This document shows, in pieces, positions 33,918-41,522 of a stretch of 64,000 nt of DNA. Position numbers and translations under genes: made by a program. Numbering within the stretch: position 1 is the first letter of the stretch; every line of letters starts with the position of its first letter. This stretch comes from Ruegeria sp. HKCCA6707 (GTDB taxonomy: Bacteria > Pseudomonadota > Alphaproteobacteria > Rhodobacterales > Rhodobacteraceae), in the NCBI RefSeq assembly GCF_013033515.1, contig NZ_WQEG01000005.1, positions 62,001 to 126,000 on the forward strand, written 5' to 3'. The notes under the pieces are model-generated. The model was not told the origin of the DNA. It saw only the letters and a program-made list of their open reading frames with translations, and made no database searches.

Positions 33918-34139
33918 CAGTGACAGGGAGGACAGTGAAAAAAACTCGCGCTCGCAACACAACATGAGCGCTAACTCTTTAACTGCATCCAGTTTGAGCG
34001 AGTTCACCCGTGCGTTCAGTGAAGCGAATTACATAGCGCTGACTTTTTTGACGAGCGGAAAAATTCGCCAATTTGTGGCTTACCGCGATACCACCTGAGC
34101 AAGAACCTGCGACGCAATACTGTAACCCGCTGTTTTTGA

Positions 34140-34216
34140 TGGCGATCCCTGAAGGACTCGAACCCTCAACCTGCTGATTAGAAGTCAGCTGCTCTATCCA
34201 GTTGAGCTAAGGGACC
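34140..34216 (-). tRNA. tRNA-Arg (anticodon UCU)
   Basis: The minus strand gives a full cloverleaf of 77 bases including encoded CCA. The acceptor is GGTCCCT with AGGGATC (one G-U pair), the D arm holds AGCTCAACTGGATAGAGC, the anticodon stem GCTGA/TCAGC surrounds loop CTTCTAA (anticodon TCT), and the T arm holds GGTTCGAGTCC. It decodes AGA and AGG. Confidence 0.95.
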
Positions 34217-34237
34217 GCTGCGCCCTTCTTGCGGTTT

Positions 34238-34714
34238 TTACGATCCGGGTTCAAGAGCCAAGCGCATGAAGGCGCTGTTTGGGTCTGGGGCATAGCCATA
34301 GATCGGGTCACAATAGGAATATCCCAAGGCTTCATACAGCTTACGCGCAGCGTCGTATTCGGGCAGATGCGCCGCCCCGGTTTCTAAAACCAGTGCTGAA
34401 AGGCCTTCTCGCTGCGCAAGATCAGCCAAGTGGGTCATCATGACCCGAGCCAACCCGCGTCCCCGCGCCGCCGCGACCACATGTACGGATTTCACCTCGG
34501 CCGTTCCATCTGGCAGGGTTTTCAACGCGCCGCACCCCAAAGCTGTATTGCCCTCATAAAGGGCCCAAAAGCGGATACCCGGCTCGCGCAAAGCTTCTAC
34601 ATCCAAGGTGTGATTGGATGTCTGCGGTGTTGCGTCCCAGCTATGGGCCAGATGGGCCTGGATGATGGGGCGAAGATCCTCGGATCCCGGATCAGCTTCG
34701 CGAATGTCGATCAC
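34238..34714 (-). CDS. GNAT family N-acetyltransferase
   Basis: This 158-residue protein has the GNAT fold. Motif A, for acetyl-CoA binding, is VHVVAAARGRGLARVMMTHL; the C-terminal part has ARKLYEALGYSYCDPIYGY, as in the small-molecule acetyltransferase subgroup. It starts at GTG directly after the complex I subunit stop, so the two are co-transcribed. The substrate is unknown. Confidence 0.88.
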   Translation of the reverse strand: MIDIREADPGSEDLRPIIQAHLAHSWDATPQTSNHTLDVEALREPGIRFWALYEGNTALGCGALKTLPDGTAEVKSVHVVAAARGRGLARVMMTHLADLAQREGLSALVLETGAAHLPEYDAARKLYEALGYSYCDPIYGYAPDPNSAFMRLALEPGS

Positions 34715-35026
34715 TTAATGCGTCCAGGGGTTGCGGCGGTCCGTTGCGAAATTCTCACCATACCCGCGCGGGCGCAGGTTCGGTTTGCGCTTATGCGGCT
34801 CGCTGACCTGCACCTCGATACCATTGTCCTTGGCGTAATCCAGCGCCTCTTCTTTGGTCTCGAATTTCAGGCGCACCTGAGTCTGAGTATCGTTGGACGA
34901 CGTCCACCCCATCAGCGGATCCACCTCGCGCGAGGATGCAGGGGCATATTCCAGAACCCACTTGCGGGTCTTGGCCATCCCCGAGGTCATCGCGTTTCGC
35001 GAAGGCTGGTAAATCCGTGCGCGCAT
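34715..35026 (-). CDS. Complex I accessory subunit, NDUFS4-like (ETC complex I conserved region)
   Basis: This 103-residue protein matches the NDUFS4/18-kDa accessory subunit of NADH:ubiquinone oxidoreductase: [20 protein letters not shown] at the start, then [19 protein letters not shown] and a basic end ([16 protein letters not shown]). This subunit is shared by alphaproteobacteria and mitochondria and supports the assignment of the organism. It is far from any nuo operon, as is usual for this gene. Confidence 0.93.
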   Translation of the reverse strand: MRARIYQPSRNAMTSGMAKTRKWVLEYAPASSREVDPLMGWTSSNDTQTQVRLKFETKEEALDYAKDNGIEVQVSEPHKRKPNLRPRGYGENFATDRRNPWTH

Positions 35027-35293
35027 GTCGCCTCTCCGTACTCACTTGGCTGACCCGTTTATGCGTCAGCGGAAGCCTCGGGACAAGATGTCAATTGTCA
35101 CAACTGGTCACGAGCGTTGATGTCAAAAACTGTCATGAGCTGCGCCTATCAAGGGCGCAGAATTTTGAAACATCGACCAAGATAGTCATTCATGCACACA
35201 GCCTCTGATCCCGGAAACAGACCTGAATCCCGATCCGCCCTTGCAGCCGGACAAAATAAGAACAAATGTAAGGGCCTGACTCGGAGCCCAACC

Positions 35294-37480
35294 ATGCCCT
35301 ATGCCCATTCCGACAAAACTCAACTGACCGCCGAAGACGTGCGTGCTCGCCTGAAACTGGAAGGCGGCAAGCAGTTCGTCATGCAGACCGAATTCAACCC
35401 TGCGGGTGATCAGCCGACAGCGATCAAGGAACTGGCGGGCGGTGTTCTGGCTGGCGAGCGCGATCAAGTTCTGCTGGGGGCGACGGGTACCGGCAAGACC
35501 TTTACCATGGCCAAGGTGATCGAAGAGACTCAGCGCCCGGCGATTATCCTGGCCCCCAACAAGACGCTGGCGGCGCAGCTATACGGAGAGTTCAAGGGCT
35601 TCTTCCCCGACAATTCCGTCGAGTATTTCGTCTCGTATTATGACTATTACCAGCCCGAAGCCTATGTGCCGCGCAGCGATACCTATATCGAGAAAGAATC
35701 CCAGATCAACGAACAGATCGACAGGATGCGCCACTCGGCCACACGGGCTCTGTTAGAGAGGGACGATGTGATCATCGTAGCCTCGGTCTCATGCATCTAC
35801 GGCATCGGCTCGGTCGAAACCTATGGGGCGATGACGCAGGACCTGAAGGTGGGCAAAGACTATGACCAGCGGCAAGTGATGGCCGATCTGGTCGCCCAGC
35901 AATACCGCCGCAACGATCAGGCATTTCAGCGCGGCTCGTTCCGGGTACGCGGGGACAGCTTGGAAATCTGGCCTGCCCACCTTGAGGACCGCGCCTGGAA
36001 GCTGTCTTTCTTTGGTGAGGAACTGGAACAGATCACCGAGTTTGACCCCCTGACAGGGGAAAAGACCGACACGATGGAGCATATCCGTGTCTATGCCAAT
36101 TCCCACTACGTGACGCCCAAACCCACGATGCAGCAGGCGATCATCGGGATCAAAAAGGAACTGCGGATCCGGTTGGATCAACTGGTGGGCGAAGGCAAAC
36201 TGCTGGAAGCGCAGCGACTTGAACAGCGCACCAATTTCGACCTTGAGATGCTTGAGGCCACCGGCGTTTGCAACGGGATCGAAAACTATTCGCGCTATCT
36301 GACCGGCCGCGCGCCGGGCGAGCCACCCCCGACCCTGTTCGAGTTCATACCAGACAACGCCATTGTCTTTGCCGATGAAAGCCATGTCAGCGTGCCGCAG
36401 ATCGGTGGCATGTACCGGGGCGACTATCGCCGCAAATTCACCCTGGCCGAACACGGGTTCCGCCTGCCCTCCTGCATGGACAACCGCCCGCTGAAGTTCG
36501 AGGAATGGGACGCCATGCGCCCGCAATCCGTCTTTGTCTCGGCCACCCCGGCTGCGTGGGAGCTGGACCAGTCAGGCGGCGTCTTCACCGAACAGGTGAT
36601 CCGCCCCACCGGGCTTTTGGACCCCGAGGTCGAAATCCGCCCTGTCAGCATGCAGGTCGATGACCTGCTGGACGAGGTCCGCAAAGTGGCCGCCGATGGT
36701 TTCCGCACGCTGGTCACAACTCTGACCAAACGGATGGCCGAGGATCTGACCGAATACCTGCACGAACAGGGCATCAAGGTGCGCTACATGCATTCCGATA
36801 TCGACACGATCGAACGCATCGAAATCCTGCGTGACCTGCGCTTGGGCGCGTTTGACGTGCTGGTCGGCATCAACCTGCTGCGAGAGGGCCTCGATATCCC
36901 CGAATGCGGCTTGGTCGCCATTCTCGACGCGGATAAAGAGGGGTTCCTGCGATCCGAGACCTCACTGATCCAGACCATCGGCCGCGCCGCGCGCAACGCC
37001 GAGGGCCGGGTAATCATGTATGCTGACAAGATCACCGGCAGCATGGAGCGCGCTTTGGGGGAAACCAACCGCCGCCGCGCCAAACAGATCGCCTATAACG
37101 AAGAACACGGCATCACACCTGAGACAGTAAAGAAGAATGTCGAAGACGTACTGGCCGGGCTTTACGAAGGCGACGTCGACATGAACCGCGTCACCGCGAC
37201 CATCGACAAACCGATGCACGGCGCGAATTTGGAAGCGCATCTGGACGGTCTGCGCGAGCAAATGCGCAAAGCCGCCGAGAACCTGGAATTCGAAGAGGCC
37301 GCCAACATCCGCGATGAAATCAAACGCCTCGAAGCGGTCGACCTGGCCGTCGCCGACGACCCCATGGCGCGCCAATGGGCGGTCGAGAAAGCCTCAGAGG
37401 ACGCTGTGAAATCGCGCGGACGGTCAACGGCGGGGCGACCGGGGCAGCGGGGCGGGAATGTGAAGCGGAGGAAGAGCTAG
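35294..37480 (+). CDS. uvrB: Excinuclease ABC subunit B
   Basis: UvrB, the damage-verifying helicase of nucleotide excision repair, is 728 residues here. It has the Walker [15 protein letters not shown], the beta-hairpin region [12 protein letters not shown], the DEAD-like [11 protein letters not shown], helicase motifs [12 protein letters not shown] and QTIGRAARN, and the C-terminal UVR motif ([20 protein letters not shown]). The ATG at 35294 matches the usual N-terminus of the family in this group; the frame is open 34 codons further upstream without homology. I did not find a clear LexA box in front. Confidence 0.96.
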   Translation: MPYAHSDKTQLTAEDVRARLKLEGGKQFVMQTEFNPAGDQPTAIKELAGGVLAGERDQVLLGATGTGKTFTMAKVIEETQRPAIILAPNKTLAAQLYGEFKGFFPDNSVEYFVSYYDYYQPEAYVPRSDTYIEKESQINEQIDRMRHSATRALLERDDVIIVASVSCIYGIGSVETYGAMTQDLKVGKDYDQRQVMADLVAQQYRRNDQAFQRGSFRVRGDSLEIWPAHLEDRAWKLSFFGEELEQITEFDPLTGEKTDTMEHIRVYANSHYVTPKPTMQQAIIGIKKELRIRLDQLVGEGKLLEAQRLEQRTNFDLEMLEATGVCNGIENYSRYLTGRAPGEPPPTLFEFIPDNAIVFADESHVSVPQIGGMYRGDYRRKFTLAEHGFRLPSCMDNRPLKFEEWDAMRPQSVFVSATPAAWELDQSGGVFTEQVIRPTGLLDPEVEIRPVSMQVDDLLDEVRKVAADGFRTLVTTLTKRMAEDLTEYLHEQGIKVRYMHSDIDTIERIEILRDLRLGAFDVLVGINLLREGLDIPECGLVAILDADKEGFLRSETSLIQTIGRAARNAEGRVIMYADKITGSMERALGETNRRRAKQIAYNEEHGITPETVKKNVEDVLAGLYEGDVDMNRVTATIDKPMHGANLEAHLDGLREQMRKAAENLEFEEAANIRDEIKRLEAVDLAVADDPMARQWAVEKASEDAVKSRGRSTAGRPGQRGGNVKRRKS

Positions 37481-37570
37481 ACTGACAACGGCTTAATTCA
37501 AAGATGCTGCGCTCGGTGTCATTTGATTCAGCCGCCTTGCCTAACTGAATTCTGTAGCTAGTTTCAGGTT

Positions 37571-37999
37571 ATGCGAGCCGTTCTGTTATTAATGATCCTT
37601 AGCACCCCCGCCTACGCGTGGGATGCAACCGTTGGTCAAATTTGCACCCTCTCACACGAGTCCGAAGCGTCGACGATATTCCTCACCTACGATCCGTCAA
37701 AACCGCTTTATTCAATCACCGTGACCCAAACGAACTCCGTTTGGACACAGACGCCATGGTTCGCGATGCGTTTCGAGGGCTCGTCACCGATCGAGATTGC
37801 TACATCCCGCCACGTTCTTTCGGATGGCGCAACCTCTTTGACGGTTACGAATACGGGTTTCGGCAACGTGCTTGATGGGTTGGAATACAACCAAAAAGCT
37901 TACGCATTCACGCAGGATCAGGTGACCGAATTCTCGCTGGTCGGCGCTGCGGAACCGGTGAGGGTTTTCCGCGAATGCGCGGGAGCTCAGCTGTCCTAA
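37571..37999 (+). CDS. Small secreted protein of unknown function
   Basis: This 142-residue protein has a short signal peptide (MRAVLLLMILSTPAYA). The mature chain is beta-rich with two cysteines (GQICTLSH near the start and FRECAGA near the end). No family is recognised. It stands alone downstream of uvrB, and a strong hairpin follows at 38088-38112. Confidence 0.6.
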   Translation: MRAVLLLMILSTPAYAWDATVGQICTLSHESEASTIFLTYDPSKPLYSITVTQTNSVWTQTPWFAMRFEGSSPIEIATSRHVLSDGATSLTVTNTGFGNVLDGLEYNQKAYAFTQDQVTEFSLVGAAEPVRVFRECAGAQLS

Positions 38000-38087
38000 G
38001 TCAGTTGAGATTCCTAGAATCCAGATAGATTTCGACGAACGCTTTCAATTCGTTTGCAACTAATCTCAGACGCTAGAAACGCTGTGA

Positions 38088-38112
38088 CCCGAGCGAGTTT
38101 TTTTCGCTCGGG
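38088..38112. terminator. Hairpin between convergent genes
   Basis: CCCGAGCG pairs with CGCTCGGG across a 9-nt loop that is mostly T. It lies between the convergent secreted-protein gene and ABM gene. The T-run is in the loop and not after the stem, so termination is likely but not certain. Confidence 0.45.
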
Positions 38113-38119
38113 CACGTAT

Positions 38120-38410
38120 TTACCCTTTATCCCAATGCGCAATCACATCGTACCCAACCGGCGTCGGCGGGCCTTCCATGAACTCGGCGAAATGGCCCCA
38201 TAGTTCGGCCACTTTGGGCGCGTTTGCATTCGATGTCGCTTCGCTCTCGACCACAGAGATCACATAGCCAGAGCCATCTTCGTTCATAACATTGGTGAAA
38301 CTATGTATCCCGGGCATGCCCATAATCTCGGATTTCAGTTCATTCATTTTTGCCGTCGCCGCCTCACGCGAACCAGGCTTCATTTTGTATTGAGTAATCC
38401 GTGCAAACAT
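38120..38410 (-). CDS. ABM-domain (antibiotic biosynthesis monooxygenase-like) protein
   Basis: This 96-residue dimeric ferredoxin-like fold protein begins MFARITQYKMKPGSREAATA and ends WGHFAEFMEGPPTPVGYDVI. Members include quinol monooxygenases and haem-degrading enzymes, but many are uncharacterised. It is a single gene, convergent with the secreted protein upstream. Confidence 0.75.
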   Translation of the reverse strand: MFARITQYKMKPGSREAATAKMNELKSEIMGMPGIHSFTNVMNEDGSGYVISVVESEATSNANAPKVAELWGHFAEFMEGPPTPVGYDVIAHWDKG

Positions 38411-38605
38411 AACTTTCCTCCCTCGTCTGGCGAAATTGCCCTAGGGCGCTGCCGGAACGGCTTCGCCTCGTGAAAGTTAGCACGGCAGCACTAAATCTCG
38501 TATTGATACTTAAGGATTCAGCGTTTTTTCAACCTTATGCCTCAACCAATTTTGGACACCAACACTTCAAGGTTGCAGCCCAGCGCCCTCTCCGCCACGT
38601 TTGAC

Positions 38606-38620
38606 ATCACAAATTGTGAT
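38606..38620. promoter_or_regulatory. Palindrome ATCACA-AAT-TGTGAT at the ORF6N gene start
   Basis: This perfect inverted repeat overlaps a TTGACA box at 38601 and ends 13 bp before the ATG at 38634. A second copy with the same arms and a 3-bp spacer (GAA) lies inside the gene at 38840-38854. It could be an operator, but both copies also encode similar peptides (SQ-x-VI) if translation starts at the TTG at 38601. Confidence 0.4.
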
Positions 38621-38633
38621 TCCAAACGCTGCC

Positions 38634-39341
38634 ATGACGAACCCCAACACCCTGCCCAGCACGCATGAGGTCCAAAGCGCCATTCATAAGGTGCGCGGTA
38701 CCCGCGTGGTTTTGGCCGAGGATCTGGCGCAGTTCTACGGAAAGTCCGTCAGCGCCTTCAATCAGGCCGTATCGCGCAACAAGGACCTGTTCGAGGGCTA
38801 TCGCTTTCAACTGACCGATGCTGAGGTCGCCGATTTGCAATCACAGAATGTGATTTCAAAACCGAAAGGTCGCGGTGGGCGGAGGGTTAATCCGTGGGTC
38901 TATACGGATTACGGTGTGGCCATCGCCTCGGCCCTGTTCAAAGACCCGCGCGCCATCAAGATCACACGGATGATCACCGAAGCCTTTGTCGATGGCGCAA
39001 ACGCGCTGGCTGAAACCCCGCGCAGTGTACCGGAAATTCTACCGCCCGAGGGAGCTCCCGCGCCGCTGCTGCCAAATGGTGAACAACTGCGCATGCTGGC
39101 CGAAAACATCCTCGATTCCGGCCAGCAGAGCCTTGTCGATTATATCGCCAACCCAACCACCAAGCGGAAGCAAGCGGTGGCGGTGATCATGAAGACACTG
39201 GCCGAAACAGCAGGGGAAGAAGTGCGCACCCAACAGGAGCGTCTGCGCCTGCGCATCGCCGAACGATTGGCGACCGGAGATTATGTCGATGATGCGGATC
39301 GCAGGGGCCTGTTAGACTTGCTGAACGCGATGAAGGGCTAG
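38634..39341 (+). CDS. ORF6N-domain DNA-binding protein
   Basis: This 235-residue protein has an N-terminal ORF6N domain (VRGTRVVLAEDLAQFYGKSV, then FEGYRFQLTDAEVADLQSQN and GRGGRRVNPWVYTDYGVAI), a DNA-binding module common in phages and mobile elements. The C-terminal half (from about residue 130) is helical and not recognised. The start could be the ATG at 38634 or the TTG at 38601; neither has a ribosome site, and a leaderless transcript is possible. It is probably a relic of a mobile element. Confidence 0.75.
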   Translation: MTNPNTLPSTHEVQSAIHKVRGTRVVLAEDLAQFYGKSVSAFNQAVSRNKDLFEGYRFQLTDAEVADLQSQNVISKPKGRGGRRVNPWVYTDYGVAIASALFKDPRAIKITRMITEAFVDGANALAETPRSVPEILPPEGAPAPLLPNGEQLRMLAENILDSGQQSLVDYIANPTTKRKQAVAVIMKTLAETAGEEVRTQQERLRLRIAERLATGDYVDDADRRGLLDLLNAMKG

Positions 39342-39347
39342 CCCTCG

Positions 39348-39788
39348 TTAATTCTCCGGGGTGATGAATTTAGCGCTGCCAACAGATCGGGGAGCTGGGG
39401 CTTGTGTGCTCACCGGCTTCAGAGCTTCGGCGGTCAGAGGAACCTGAGCGTGAAAGACCGACGGGCATGAGACACCGTCGCCATCGGGATCATATTTCTT
39501 GTGATACCCGGGCTCACCCTCGCGGAAATGCCCAAATCCAATAGCGGCAACAGCATCGCATCCGGCCATGGCGACCAGATGGATAATCGCCTCATGTCGT
39601 TCGAAACTGGTGGCGCGTGGATAGATCGCCAACACAAGCATGGCCGTGGTCAGCGGAAGCGCTACGATCATCAGAAGGATACGCAAGGGCGACAATGCCT
39701 TCCTGCGCAGCCTTTCCGCCTTGGCATGCCGCCGTTTGGCGGCTGGCCCAAGTTTTCGTGATGTCTTTGGTTCCGGGGCCGCTGTCAT
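39348..39788 (-). CDS. Single-span protein with excalibur-like calcium-binding motif
   Basis: This 146-residue protein has a basic N-terminal cytoplasmic part, one membrane helix (ILLMIVALPLTTAMLVLAIY) and an outer part ending in an excalibur-type motif, KKYDPDGDGVSCP, preceded by AGCDAVAAIG. The DxDxDG loop predicts calcium binding outside the membrane. The ATG at 39788 is used; the frame is open 35 codons further without homology. It is convergent with the ORF6N gene. Confidence 0.65.
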   Translation of the reverse strand: MTAAPEPKTSRKLGPAAKRRHAKAERLRRKALSPLRILLMIVALPLTTAMLVLAIYPRATSFERHEAIIHLVAMAGCDAVAAIGFGHFREGEPGYHKKYDPDGDGVSCPSVFHAQVPLTAEALKPVSTQAPAPRSVGSAKFITPEN

Positions 39789-39868
39789 GACCCAACCGGT
39801 ACAGCCCGGATGTGGCAACTCTAAGGCACAGCTTGCGAAACCACTGCCTTGGCGTCTAAGTGACTGTG

Positions 39869-40276
39869 TCAGCGCACCACATGAACCGCACATTTCGCGT
39901 GCCGGACAACATGCGCTGCAGTTGAGCCAAGCAAGAGGTCCTGCATACCCGGCCGGTGCGAGGCCATGATAATCAGGTCGGGCTTGTTGGCTTCGACCCA
40001 GTCCAGAATGGTCCGCCCGGAATGCCCTTCAACCACTTCGCCTTTTGCATTCGGCAACTGCGCCGCCAGCGTTTCCAGTTCGACCTTTACCGCCTTGCGC
40101 GCTTCGGTCAGATATTCCGAGGGCACATAGGTGATCGCATAGTCAGGTATATGTTCGACAACATGCAAAAGCGTGACCTTCGCATCCGGTGTGGCCAGAA
40201 CCTGAGCCAGCTTCAAAGGGCCTGACGTGTCGCGTTCGGCGTCGAATGAAATCGGAACGAGGATATTGTGATACAT
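39869..40276 (-). CDS. Universal stress protein (UspA family)
   Basis: This 135-residue cytoplasmic protein starts YHNILVPISFD and has the ATP-binding signature near the end (ASHRPGMQDLLLGSTAAHVV, then RHAKCAVHVVR). It is a single-domain Usp. The ATG at 40276 is preferred to an in-frame start at 40312. A weak Fnr-like sequence (TTGAT-TCAG-GTCAG) lies at 40332-40345 but matches only one half site. Confidence 0.9.
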   Translation of the reverse strand: MYHNILVPISFDAERDTSGPLKLAQVLATPDAKVTLLHVVEHIPDYAITYVPSEYLTEARKAVKVELETLAAQLPNAKGEVVEGHSGRTILDWVEANKPDLIIMASHRPGMQDLLLGSTAAHVVRHAKCAVHVVR

Positions 40277-40349
40277 GGGCTGCGCCTCCTTCATTGCGCC
40301 GCCACGATGCATCTTTTGCCGAATTTCAGCTTTGATTCAGGTCAGAAAG

Positions 40350-40667
40350 TCAAAAGGTTTCGGCCACATCGTACATGACCGGTTCAAAGCTTTTGCACAG
40401 CTCGTTGATCTTCCGGTTCCGCTCGCGCATCTCGGGTGTCCTGAGCATCGCAAGGAAATCATCACGATTGACCCATTGGGAATAATTCGCGATCCGCGTT
40501 TGGGCATCATTCACATGCAGCCCAGCGGATATGAAACCGGGTTGTTTCGAGATGAAGGACGCATAAGCATCGGTCAACGCCTCGAGCAAATCCTGGCAGG
40601 TGCCGGGCGTCATCTCGAAGGTTGTTATCACTGTCTGACAGCTGGCGTCTTTTGAGATTTTGGGCAT
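40350..40667 (-). CDS. ABM-domain protein
   Basis: This 105-residue protein of the same fold class as the gene at 38120 has TVITTFEMTPGTCQDLLEAL at the start and ANYSQWVNRDDFLAML in the middle, as in antibiotic-biosynthesis-monooxygenase-like proteins. GAGGAGG precedes the ATG at 40667. The frame is open to 40949, but that part overlaps the divergent gene and lacks homology. The substrate is unknown. Confidence 0.78.
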   Translation of the reverse strand: MPKISKDASCQTVITTFEMTPGTCQDLLEALTDAYASFISKQPGFISAGLHVNDAQTRIANYSQWVNRDDFLAMLRTPEMRERNRKINELCKSFEPVMYDVAETF

Positions 40668-40815
40668 CTGGATCCTCCTCTTGGCTGATCTCAGCCTAGC
40701 ACAGCTTTGCAAACAACGATGTGTTTCCGACGGAATTATCGCATCGCAATGGAAATTTCTCGAAATCGAAACCTTTACTAACGATGCGTTAACCATGCTT
40801 GGTGATGCTGCACGA

Positions 40816-41481
40816 ATGTGTCGTTTTGTGTCTCTTCTATTAGTATGTCTAGCGCTATGCGGTCCCGCCTGGTCAGGCGCCTGGCTGCGCGAGAAAGGAA
40901 CAGCATTTACAGCGTTTTCAGCTACGGCATTCAAAGAAGACCACGGCATCTACTCCTACAAGACCAGTTTCTACTCGGAATGGGGTCTGCGGCCGAAACT
41001 GACCATAGGTTTGGATGCAGAAGAGAGGCACGACTATTACGGGCACGCGCTGGTTTTCGCCCGCTTTCCCCTGGTGGATTTCAACACAAAAGGCCGTCTG
41101 GCTGGCGCGATCGGCGTTGGCGCCCACCATGAGGGGCTGCGCGCGTGGGCCTTGTACAAAGCAACGCTGTCCTACGGAAAAGGCTTTGACTCAGCTTTTG
41201 GGAACGGTTGGATCGCAATCGATTCAGCGCTTGAATACCGTCACCATTTAGATCTGTTCCGTAAACTGGATTTCACCGTCGGGCTGTCCTCGAAACGTCG
41301 GTTCGACCCGCTCTTGCAGATCGAAACCACATATATTTCGGGGCAACCTCTTTATTGGGCTGCGAGACCTTCGCTGATGTACCGCCCAAAGTCGGGGAAG
41401 CAGACCTGGATTATTGGCATCGAAGCAAACGCAGTTCAAAATCGGCCAGGACTGAAATTCGCTCTATGGCAAACCTACTGA
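40816..41481 (+). CDS. Exported, probably outer-membrane beta-barrel protein
   Basis: This 221-residue protein has a signal peptide (MCRFVSLLLVCLALCGPAWS). The rest is made of alternating amphipathic strands rich in aromatic residues (SYKTSFYSEWGLRPKLTIGL, HALVFARFPLVDF) and ends in an aromatic residue (FALWQTY), as barrel proteins do. I do not recognise a named family. An ATG at 40795 is also possible. Confidence 0.6.
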   Translation: MCRFVSLLLVCLALCGPAWSGAWLREKGTAFTAFSATAFKEDHGIYSYKTSFYSEWGLRPKLTIGLDAEERHDYYGHALVFARFPLVDFNTKGRLAGAIGVGAHHEGLRAWALYKATLSYGKGFDSAFGNGWIAIDSALEYRHHLDLFRKLDFTVGLSSKRRFDPLLQIETTYISGQPLYWAARPSLMYRPKSGKQTWIIGIEANAVQNRPGLKFALWQTY

Positions 41482-41486
41482 AAGGC

Positions 41487-41509
41487 TGGCCGCTTCTGTA
41501 AGGCGGCCA
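41487..41509. terminator. Bidirectional hairpin between convergent genes
   Basis: TGGCCGC pairs with GCGGCCA around TTCTGTAAG, six bases after the outer-membrane gene stop and just before the convergent beta-helix gene stop at 41523. It has no strong T-run. Confidence 0.45.
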
Positions 41510-41522
41510 ACCTCAACTTGCT

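Larger units (their letters stand above)
33350..34139. other. Long gene-poor interval upstream of tRNA-Arg
   Basis: Most of these 790 bases lack a recognisable gene. They do contain a plausible 33-codon membrane peptide at 33581-33682 (minus) and a strong minus-strand terminator at 33893-33917. Longer frames here have no family resemblance and I leave them out. Confidence 0.5.

Noticed and set aside
33792..34098. Open frames on both strands near the terminator hairpin
   Set aside because: They run through the hairpin at 33893-33917 and show no family features.
35230..35293. LexA (SOS) box in front of uvrB
   Set aside because: A single GAAC half site is present near 35262 but no second half at the alphaproteobacterial GAAC-N7-GAAC spacing.
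40332..40345. Fnr box before the universal stress protein
   Set aside because: TTGAT-TCAG-GTCAG matches only one half of the consensus; too weak to list.
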